Source: Verrucomicrobiia bacterium
Lineage (GTDB): Bacteria; Verrucomicrobiota; Verrucomicrobiia; Limisphaerales; JADLHS01
DNA length: 46,938 bases
Direction of reading: 5' to 3'
Assembly (NCBI GenBank): GCA_026125285.1
Contig: JAHCLO010000043.1
Location: forward strand, 1-46,938
The notes beneath the pieces are model-generated. The model ran no database searches, was not told where the DNA came from, and worked only from the letters and a program-made list of their open reading frames with translations. The position numbers and the translations under genes were made by a program. Shown here one piece after another: positions 9,117 through 15,518 of this stretch. Within the stretch, counting starts at the first letter, position 1, and every line of letters begins with the position of its first letter.

Positions 9117-9710
9117 GGCAGAAGAAAAGCCCGGTAAAATTTGTTTCCGCTAACTGGATTTTGGTCAATCCACACATAAGGGCTGGAATTCAGCAGCAGA
9201 GTGGCGTGTGTCGTCCAATTCGTCATGTCAGCAGACGATTCGATGCGATACGTGCGGCCAACCACGCCGGTGATTTTGAGACCGGCATACGTGCTCAAAT
9301 CGAGATTAGCACCTGAAACAATTTGCGGCGACGGATTAAAAGTGATGGTGCGAATTCGATGATTGCCCGTATCAGCCACAAAGATAATCCCTTGCGATAT
9401 GCAGACGCCCGATGGAGACATGAACCGGGCGACGTTGCCCGCATCATTCGTGTAACCGCCCTGTGTGAAACTTCCTGCGAGTGTCACGACGTTTGTCGCT
9501 GCCGTCATTTTGCGAATGGAGGCACGACTGTTGTTTGACAGTGAAGCGCAGACGAGAATCAAATTGCCCGAGTTGTCCAGAGTCATAGCCGCGACCGGGC
9601 CGAACGTGGCATTCGTGCCAGAGCCGTCGGTAGAAGTGGACCCCGAAATTCGGACCACGAGCTAAGTTAGACTTTTCGAGTTCTGCTGGGCATGAGAAGC
9701 CAGTAGGACT

Positions 9711-10004
9711 ATGAGCAAGACCAAACGGAAACGATACACGGGCGCCTTCAAAGCCAAGGTGGGACTGGAAGCGTTGATGGGCGTCAAGACGGTCGGGCAG
9801 ATTGCCCGAGAATACCAGGTGCATCCGGTGCAAGTGACCCAATGGAAGGGAGTGATCCGGGAGCACTTGCCGGAGCTGTTCGAGTCCCCACGAACAGGCA
9901 ATCAAGACAGCCAGGAGTTGGTGGCCCAGTTGCACGAGAAGATCGGCCAACTGACCGTGGAGGTGGATTGGCTTAAAAAAAAGTGCAGGCAGTTGGGTCT
10001 GTAA
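9711..10004 (+). CDS. IS3-family transposase OrfA (helix-turn-helix)
   Basis: The 97-residue product begins with a basic helix-turn-helix of the Tnp_1/IS3 OrfA type (YTGAFKAKVGLEAL ... QIAREYQVHPVQVTQWK). It ends with a leucine-zipper-like helix (LVAQLHEKIGQLTVEVDWLKKK) used for multimerisation. It binds the IS ends. The frame overlaps orfB at an A8 run (9975-9982), a likely -1 frameshift site giving the OrfAB fusion transposase. Confidence 0.9.
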   Translation: MSKTKRKRYTGAFKAKVGLEALMGVKTVGQIAREYQVHPVQVTQWKGVIREHLPELFESPRTGNQDSQELVAQLHEKIGQLTVEVDWLKKKCRQLGL

Positions 10005-10864
10005 CGGCCCGGCAGGAATTCATCACGCCATGTCCCGAACTGAGCATCCGACGGCAGTGCGAGCTGGTGGGCCTCTCCCGCAGCGGCTTCTACTACGAGC
10101 CGGTGCCGGAGAGTGCGGAGAACCTGGCGCTGATGCGACGGCTGGACGAGTTGCACTTGGAACGCCCGGTGTATGGGAGTCGGCGGCTGACGGCACTGTT
10201 GCAACGGGAAGGGTTGGGGGTAAACCGCAAGCGGGTGCAGCGGCTGTTGCGCTTGATGGGGGTGGAGGCGATCTATCCGAAGCGTTGTTTGAGCCAGCCC
10301 GGCGAAGGGCATCGGATCTACCCTTACCTCTTGGAGGGGCTGGAAATCAGCGGTCCGGACCAGGTGTGGTGCAGCGACATCACCTATGTGCCGATGGCCA
10401 GTGGCTTCCTGTATCTGGTGGCACTGATGGACTGGTGGAGTCGGTATGTGGTGGCGTGGGAACTGTCCAACACGCTGGACAGCGAGTTCTGCATCCGGGC
10501 GTGGACCGCCGGGTTGGCGACCGGAAGGCAACCGTTGATCTCCAACACCGACCAAGGGAGTCAATTCACCAGCGAGGCGTTCTTGGAGGCCGTAGAGGCG
10601 GCTGGGGTGGATGTCAGCATGGATGGTCGCGGACGCTGGATCGACAACCGGTTCATCGAGCGGCTCTGGCGCAGCGTCAAGCAGGAGGACATCTACCTGC
10701 AGGACTATGCCGACGGGTTGACGGCGCACCGGGGATTGGCACGGTGGTTTGGCGATTACAATACCCTCCGCCCGCACCAAGCCTTGGGTTATGCGACGCC
10801 CAGCGAGCTGTATCATTCGCCCGAGTCGTATGGGGCCAAGCCCGCGGCCTGGCGGTGGCGATAG
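9983..10864 (+). CDS. IS3-family transposase OrfB (DDE integrase core)
   Basis: The 293-residue frame lies in the -1 frame relative to OrfA. It contains the HTH_21 segment (YGSRRLTALLQREGLGVNRK), an rve DDE core with DQVWCSDITYV, NTDQGSQFTS and the final acidic motif in DNRFIERLWRSVKQED, and the usual tail YNTLRPHQALGYATPSE. The catalytic residues are intact, so the element may still move. Expression as OrfAB through frameshifting at the A8 run is expected; a GTG at 9983 could also start it alone. Confidence 0.9.
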   Translation: MQAVGSVTARQEFITPCPELSIRRQCELVGLSRSGFYYEPVPESAENLALMRRLDELHLERPVYGSRRLTALLQREGLGVNRKRVQRLLRLMGVEAIYPKRCLSQPGEGHRIYPYLLEGLEISGPDQVWCSDITYVPMASGFLYLVALMDWWSRYVVAWELSNTLDSEFCIRAWTAGLATGRQPLISNTDQGSQFTSEAFLEAVEAAGVDVSMDGRGRWIDNRFIERLWRSVKQEDIYLQDYADGLTAHRGLARWFGDYNTLRPHQALGYATPSELYHSPESYGAKPAAWRWR

Positions 10865-10869
10865 GCGGT

Positions 10870-10956
10870 GAGGCTGCGCCGGCGTCCATCCCTCCGTTCA
10901 CCCCTTCGACCCTGACGGGTCGAAGGGGTTCACTCCGGGCTGGACGCCGCAGCCTC
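10870..10956. repeat. Nested inverted repeat downstream of orfB
   Basis: An inner perfect 13-bp stem (10900-10912 with 10917-10929, 4-base loop) is enclosed by an outer arm pair (10870-10888 with 10941-10956, one 3-base bulge). Together they can fold to a long cruciform or RNA hairpin within the IS, between orfB and the right end. It may stop read-through transcription or protect the element; it lacks a clear U tract. Confidence 0.7.
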
Positions 10957-11856
10957 GGAGGGTGTAGTCAGTGTGAACGCAGAGCAAAACAACCAACCCA
11001 AACAAGTCCCAACAGAGCCCGGAAAGCTAACTTAAATTCTGCGTTCCGTGGTCCAAAGAATGGGGTCCACCTGTGGTATCCCACGACATTCCCAATCTGC
11101 CTGCTATCGTAACGACATCACGGCTCTGATTGATCCGTCGAATTAGGGAGTTCCCCGAATCCCAAACGTAAATGTTATCTGCGGCGTCAACGGCCAAGGC
11201 TGTTGGTCTGTTGAACGAGCTAAAAAGGCCGTTTCCGTCCGCTGAACCTGAGTTCCCAGAACCAGCAAAAACCTCGGTGACACCCTCGGTCCGATAGCGC
11301 TGAATCTTGTTTGCAGGTGTCGCGTAGTAGATGTTGTTTTGCGAATCCACGCAAATGCCATTCGGCCCATTGTCACCCAGCCAGCCGATATTCGTTTTTG
11401 TCACATACGCATCGCTCCGTATCCGAACCAGGTAAAGATAATTTGCACCGTCTTGCACCAGTAGCCACAGCGCGTCTGAATGATCAATCGCCATTGAAGT
11501 GTTATACGTCACACCCAAAGAGACATTCGTGCCGTAGCCGGGTGGTTGAGCCGCGCCACGACCGGCAAAAGTGGAAACCGTCCCGTTGGGCGTAATCTTT
11601 CGAATACAGAAATTGTTAACGTCCAGGACGAACAAGTTGCTCGATGAGTCGGATACGATTGCGAGCGGGTTGTTGAACATCGTCTGTTGCCCAAAGCCAT
11701 CCACGTAGCCAGAAAAACCAGAGCCGGCAAATGTCTGAACGACGACATTGTTTGTGTCGTAGCTCTGTGCTTTTCCGGGAGAGGCGAAAGTTGCTACGAT
11801 CGCCGTAAGAACGAGCGTGATTTTCTGTTTCATGGGTTGCCTTATCTGATTTGTAA

Positions 11857-11987
11857 CTATTCAAGTCGGCAATACGCCGCCAGTTCCTGCAAGCCGCCCT
11901 CGCGACCGAAGCCGCTTTCTTTGTAGCCGCCGAACGGACTCGTCGGGTCGAACTTGTTGTAGGTATTCGCCCAGATGACGCCGGCGC
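11857..11987 (-). pseudogene. Truncated aldehyde dehydrogenase 3' end (copy B)
   Basis: The minus-strand frame encodes only the last about 43 residues of the aldehyde dehydrogenase (AGVIWANTYNKFDPTSPF through GGLQELAAYCRLE) and its own stop at 11857-11859. Homology to the complete gene begins abruptly at the sequence ACGCCGGCGC (11978-11987), 19 bp beyond the stop of the antitoxin gene. It is more similar to the complete copy than copy A is in this stretch and has no start. Confidence 0.85.
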
Positions 11988-12005
11988 ACCAATGGTCGAG
12001 TGCAA

Positions 12006-12242
12006 TCACAACTCGTCGCCCGGCATCGGCGGAACATCGGGGGCGGACGCCAGATATTTCTCGAAGCCCTCACGTTTGGCGTGGCGGGCGCGCTCGCGCA
12101 GATGTTCGACCGTCAGCATGGCGCTCAATTTTTCCGCCGCCGCAGAGGACAGCAGTTGATCCACCGTCACGCCTTCCTTGGCGGCACATTCGCGCAACTG
12201 ACTGGCAACCCCATCGGGCAATTGGATGGTCAATTTGCTCAT
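12006..12242 (-). CDS. Putative antitoxin partner of the PIN toxin
   Basis: The 78-residue product starts at ATG 12242 (MSKLTIQLPD), whose first bases overlap the stop of the PIN toxin gene (ATGA). The N-terminal strand-helix-helix (LTIQLPDGVASQLRECAAKEGVTVDQL) fits a ribbon-helix-helix or CopG-like DNA-binding fold. The charged C-terminal half (LRERARHAKREGFEKYLA) would wrap the toxin. The gene pair probably autoregulates. The order toxin-then-antitoxin is reversed from classic vapBC. Confidence 0.7.
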   Translation of the reverse strand: MSKLTIQLPDGVASQLRECAAKEGVTVDQLLSSAAAEKLSAMLTVEHLRERARHAKREGFEKYLASAPDVPPMPGDEL

Positions 12243-12655
12243 GTCTTCTTGATGGCTTTGAGAAAACCGCCGGGGGTCACCGGCTCGATTCCCCAATCTT
12301 CTGTTCCCCGGAAATCCCGGAGATTATGGGTCACAATATAGCGGCAGCCCGCCGCCACCGCCAGTTCAAGTACCAGGTCATCATCCGGGTCGGGCAAAGC
12401 CGGTCGCCAGTGAAAGAAAACCTCCTGCAAATGGCTGATGGAAATCAGAAAGTCCAGAAAGCCGTCCGCCTGCTCCGCTGAACGGCCCAGCAGGTTTTCG
12501 GTTCGTAATATCACACTGCGATATTCGGCGAACAGCGGCACAGATAGAACTGGCTGAAAGGATGCGCTCGGCAATTGCGCAAGCAATTTGTGGGACGCGC
12601 CGTGTCTTGAACGGGCGGCCGCCACGAGCACGCTGGTGTCAAGCACTACGCGCAT
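12239..12655 (-). CDS. PIN-domain ribonuclease toxin (COG1569-type TA toxin)
   Basis: The 138-residue product is a PIN nuclease of the 'putative TA toxin, PIN family' group: acidic residues D6 (VVLDTSVLVAAA), E44 (LFAEYR), the D89-D93 cluster (DPDDDLVLELA) and D114 (THNLRDF) are in the expected places. It is expected to cleave RNA with Mg2+. The start lies 14 bp after the stop of the aldehyde dehydrogenase gene and the stop overlaps the antitoxin start, so the pair could be transcribed from the deoC-aldehyde dehydrogenase operon. Confidence 0.85.
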   Translation of the reverse strand: MRVVLDTSVLVAAARSRHGASHKLLAQLPSASFQPVLSVPLFAEYRSVILRTENLLGRSAEQADGFLDFLISISHLQEVFFHWRPALPDPDDDLVLELAVAAGCRYIVTHNLRDFRGTEDWGIEPVTPGGFLKAIKKT

Positions 12656-12669
12656 CAGTTTTAGTCAGT

Positions 12670-14256
12670 TCAATCGAGACGGCAATACGCCGCCAATCCA
12701 TGCAACCCGCCCTCACGCCCGAAGCCGCTTTCCTTGTAGCCGCCGAACGGACTGGTCGGGTCGAACTTGTTGTAGGTGTTCGCCCAGACAACGCCGGCGC
12801 GCAGCTTGTTGACCATCTTGAAAATCTTGCTGCCCTTGTCCGTCCACACGCCGGCGCTCAAGCCGTAGGGAATGTTGTTCGCGCGCTCGAAAGCCTCCTC
12901 CGGCGTGCGGAACGTCATCACGCTCAACACCGGCCCGAAAATCTCCTCGTTCGCCACGCGATGTGCGTGCGTCACGCCCGTCAGGAACGACGGTGCGAAC
13001 CAATAACCTTTCGCCGGGAGCGAGCAGCTTGATTGGGTGAGTTCCGCTCCTTCGGCCACGCCGCTTTGCACCAACTCGCGGATTTTTTCAAGCTGCGGCC
13101 GCGAATTGATCGCGCCGATGTCGGTGTTCTTGTCGAGCGGATTGCCGACGCGCAAGGTCTGGATGCGGTCGCGCAACTTCTTGATGACGGTGGAATAAAT
13201 CCCTTCCTGCACGAACAATCGCGACCCGGCGCAGCAGACGTGGCCCTGGTTGAAATAAATTCCCGCGATGACACCTTCGATGGCCTGATCAATCGGCGCG
13301 TCCTCGAACAAAATGTTCGCCGCCTTGCCGCCAAGTTCGAGCGTGAGTTTTTTAGTGGCACGGGCGTCCCGCCCGTTCGAATCTCCGGGCCGAACAGGCG
13401 AGGACGCCTGTGCCACTATCCGCGCAATCGCCTTCCCAACTTCCGTCGAGCCAGTAAAAGCAATCTTATCAATGTCCGGATGATTGACGAGCGCCGCGCC
13501 GGTTTCGCCTGCACCGGTGACGATGTTCACCACACCGTCCGGCAATTCCGCCTCCTGAAAAATCTGTGCCAGCCGTAACGCGGTGATGCTGGTGGTTTCG
13601 GCCGGCTTGAGCACGACGGTGTTGCCACACGCGAGCGCAGGCGCGATTTTCCACGCGGCCATGAGCAGCGGGAAATTCCACGGGATGATCTGCCCCGCGA
13701 CGCCGAGCGGTTGCGGCGTTTTGCCGGGAAACGCGTATTTCAATTTGTCCGCCCAGCCCGCGTAGTAGAAAAAATGCGCGGCCACGAGCGGCAAATCCAC
13801 GTCGCGGCTTTCCTTGATCGTTTTGCCGCCGTCCAGGGTTTCCAGCACGGCCAGTTCGCGCGCCTTCTCCTGGATGATGCGCGCGATGCGGTAGAGATAC
13901 TTGCCTCGCTCGCGTCCCGACATCTTGCTCCAGACCTTGTCGTAAGCCTTGCGCGCGGACTTCACCGCGCTATCCACGTCGTCAGCATTCGCCGCCGTGA
14001 TGGTGGTGAGCGTCTGTTCCGTGGCCGGATTGATGGACTCAAAATATTTCCCCGACGTCGGCTTCACGAACTTGCCGCCGATGAACAACTCATGCTGCGG
14101 CGCGATGACGTAATTCTTGGAATCCTCCGGTGCGTGCGCGTAATCCCATTTGTTGCCGAAGTTCAAGCGCCGTTCCTTGAGCGGCACGACGGCATGCGAC
14201 GGCGCGGCAACAACGCGCTTGGCAGAAAGTTTCACAGCTTTGGTCTTGGTCTTCAT
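12670..14256 (-). CDS. NAD(P)-dependent aldehyde dehydrogenase with in-frame palindromic insertion
   Basis: The 528-residue product oxidises an aldehyde to the acid. It shows IPWNFPLLMA, the glutamate motif LTLELGGK (E308) and the catalytic cysteine segment GHVCCAGSR (C341), plus the conserved C-terminal FGGYKESG. Residues about 283-301 (QASSPVRPGDSNGRDARAT) are extra compared with the family and are encoded by a palindrome at 13353-13418, sitting just before the strand leading to the catalytic Glu. The N-terminus has a basic extension of about 30 residues. It lies downstream of deoC, so acetaldehyde released by DeoC is a likely substrate. The 3' end of this gene is repeated twice downstream. 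Confidence 0.92.
   Translation of the reverse strand: MKTKTKAVKLSAKRVVAAPSHAVVPLKERRLNFGNKWDYAHAPEDSKNYVIAPQHELFIGGKFVKPTSGKYFESINPATEQTLTTITAANADDVDSAVKSARKAYDKVWSKMSGRERGKYLYRIARIIQEKARELAVLETLDGGKTIKESRDVDLPLVAAHFFYYAGWADKLKYAFPGKTPQPLGVAGQIIPWNFPLLMAAWKIAPALACGNTVVLKPAETTSITALRLAQIFQEAELPDGVVNIVTGAGETGAALVNHPDIDKIAFTGSTEVGKAIARIVAQASSPVRPGDSNGRDARATKKLTLELGGKAANILFEDAPIDQAIEGVIAGIYFNQGHVCCAGSRLFVQEGIYSTVIKKLRDRIQTLRVGNPLDKNTDIGAINSRPQLEKIRELVQSGVAEGAELTQSSCSLPAKGYWFAPSFLTGVTHAHRVANEEIFGPVLSVMTFRTPEEAFERANNIPYGLSAGVWTDKGSKIFKMVNKLRAGVVWANTYNKFDPTSPFGGYKESGFGREGGLHGLAAYCRLD
13353..13418. repeat. Protein-coding palindrome (GRDARAT type) inside the aldehyde dehydrogenase gene
   Basis: The 66-bp imperfect palindrome has arms of about 27 bp beginning TAGTGGCAC at each end. 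It is 22 codons long and keeps the reading frame, encoding PVRPGDSNGRDARAT. The same palindrome family interrupts deoC at 14958-15017. Confidence 0.85.
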
Positions 14257-14269
14257 GATTCAAATGCTT

Positions 14270-14339
14270 GTAGCAGCGGACGTGAGTCCGCTCCAATTTA
14301 ATAAAAACAAAGCAAGAGCCGACTCACGTCGGCTGCTAC
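14270..14339. repeat. Intergenic inverted repeat pair (REP/BIME-like)
   Basis: Two 24-bp arms (14270-14293 and 14316-14339) are inverted copies with two mismatches, starting GTAGCAGC, separated by an AT-rich 22-bp loop. They lie between deoC and the aldehyde dehydrogenase gene and could act as a transcript-stabilising hairpin or a REP-type mobile palindrome. Confidence 0.75.
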
Positions 14340-14357
14340 GAGTTAAAAGATTGGTTT

Positions 14358-15383
14358 TCATGGCAGCGAAAAGTAATCCGAGCTTTGATAATTGCCATCC
14401 ACCTGCTTGGCGATCTGCATGAGCAGGTCGTTGACGAGCGTGCTCGCGCCGAAGCGGAACATCTGCGGATTGAGCCAGTCGTCGCCGAGGGTTTCCTTGA
14501 CCATCACGAGATAGGCGAGCGCCTGTTTGGAATTGCGGATGCCGCCGGCGGGCTTCATGCCAATGCGGATGCCGGTGGCGAAAAAATAATCACGGATGGC
14601 TTCGAGCATCACGAGTGTGACCGGAATGGTCGCGGCGGGATTCACCTTGCCGGTGCTGGTCTTAATGAAATCGCCGCCCGCTTGCATCGCGATTTCGCTG
14701 GCAAGGCGGACGTTGTCGTAGGTGACGAGTTCGCCGGTTTCGAGAATCACCTTCAAATGCGCCGGGCCGCAGGCTTCCTTCGTAGCGGCGATTTCGTCGA
14801 AGACTTTGGCGTGGTCGCCCGCGAGGAAGGCGCAACGATCAATGACCATGTCAATTTCATCCGCACCATCGGCCACGGTGCGGCGGACTTCTTCGAGCTT
14901 GGTGCGCAACGGATATTGGCCGCTGGGGAAACCGGTCGCTACGGCGGCGACTTTCGGAGTGGCACGGGCGTCTCGCCCGTGAGTTTCGGATCGAACGGGC
15001 AAGATACTCGTGCCACTACCATCAAGAAACTTGCGCGCGTATTTCACCATGTTTGGGTAAACGCAGACGGCGGCGCAGGGCGGCACGTCGTATTTCGCAT
15101 CGGCGGGCTGAAGCGCCTTACGGCAGAGATAGGCGACTTTGCCGGGCGTGTCCTTGCCTTCAAGCGTGGTGAGGTCGCATACGCTCACGGCCAGTTTGAG
15201 GCCGGCCAGTTTGGCGCTGGTCTTGATGCTGCGCTTGGTGAACTCGGCGGCGCGTTCTTCGAGCGTGACGGCGTCCACGGTGGGCAGATGGGCATAGCCG
15301 GTGGGCGATGCGCGATGTGTGAGATGTGAGGTGCGAACCTGGGAGGTGGGCGGAGTATTCTTCAACGTCGCCAAGGGTTTCAT
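14358..15383 (-). CDS. deoC: Deoxyribose-phosphate aldolase with in-frame palindromic insertion
   Basis: The 341-residue product cleaves 2-deoxyribose-5-phosphate to glyceraldehyde-3-phosphate and acetaldehyde. Family residues are present: EIDMVID, KVILETGEL, the Schiff-base lysine in DFIKTSTGK (K241) and MKPAGGIRN. Residues about 125-142 (SILPVRSETHGRDARAT) are an insertion encoded by a palindrome at 14958-15017, before the strand VAAVATGFPSGQ. The N-terminus (residues 10-30, TSQVRTSHLTHRASPTG) also looks like expanded repeat sequence. It is followed by an aldehyde dehydrogenase gene, giving a short deoxynucleoside degradation route. Confidence 0.93.
   Translation of the reverse strand: MKPLATLKNTPPTSQVRTSHLTHRASPTGYAHLPTVDAVTLEERAAEFTKRSIKTSAKLAGLKLAVSVCDLTTLEGKDTPGKVAYLCRKALQPADAKYDVPPCAAVCVYPNMVKYARKFLDGSGTSILPVRSETHGRDARATPKVAAVATGFPSGQYPLRTKLEEVRRTVADGADEIDMVIDRCAFLAGDHAKVFDEIAATKEACGPAHLKVILETGELVTYDNVRLASEIAMQAGGDFIKTSTGKVNPAATIPVTLVMLEAIRDYFFATGIRIGMKPAGGIRNSKQALAYLVMVKETLGDDWLNPQMFRFGASTLVNDLLMQIAKQVDGNYQSSDYFSLP
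14958..15017. repeat. Protein-coding palindrome (GRDARAT type) inside deoC
   Basis: The 60-bp palindrome has 23-bp arms starting AGTGGCACG with four mismatches. It is exactly 20 codons long and encodes SILPVRSETHGRDARAT in frame. It is a relative of the element at 13353-13418, with the shared GRDARAT peptide. Confidence 0.85.
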
Positions 15384-15518
15384 TTTCGGATGAGAATCTG
15401 TGGGGCGGCGTGCATTGAGTCAATCCGGTTCGAGGTTGGTTTAAGGATGGTTTTGCGCCTTGAGGTATTGCGTGGGGATTTCAAAGCGACGGAGGAAGGT
15501 GCCGCATTTATCGTCATT

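Larger units (their letters stand above)
9637..11069 (+). mobile_element. IS3-family insertion sequence (about 1.43 kb)
   Basis: The element is bounded by inverted ends TGGACCCC (9637-9644) and GGGGTCCA (11062-11069). A second matching block, GGACCAC, lies inside each end, so the ends match over most of 23 bp. It holds two overlapping frames, orfA and orfB, in the -1 arrangement typical of IS3. It is inserted antisense in the NHL gene. I see no matching 3-4 bp target duplication at the junctions. A large nested inverted repeat lies behind orfB. Confidence 0.85.
9113..11833 (-). pseudogene. Secreted NHL-repeat protein gene, interrupted by an IS3-family element
   Basis: Two minus-strand frames form one gene: the 5' part from ATG 11833 down to 11070, and the 3' part from 9636 down to 9113. 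The 5' part has a signal peptide (MKQKITLVLTAIVATFASPGKA) and NHL-type propeller repeats (QTFAGSGFSGYVDG, GICVDSQNNIYYA, ALAVDAADNIYVWDSGN). The 3' part continues the repeats (GVCISQGIIFVADTGNHRIR) and ends with a C-terminal module (YRIESSADMTNW ... FYRAFLLP) seen in other exported proteins of this window. The IS at 9637-11069 separates them, so no full protein can be made. It starts 23 bp after a truncated aldehyde dehydrogenase copy. Confidence 0.85.

Noticed and set aside
8198..14256. Repeated aldehyde dehydrogenase ends read as attL/attR of a known integrative element
   Set aside because: No integrase or excisionase gene is present and the sequence after each stop codon differs, so site-specific integration is not shown.
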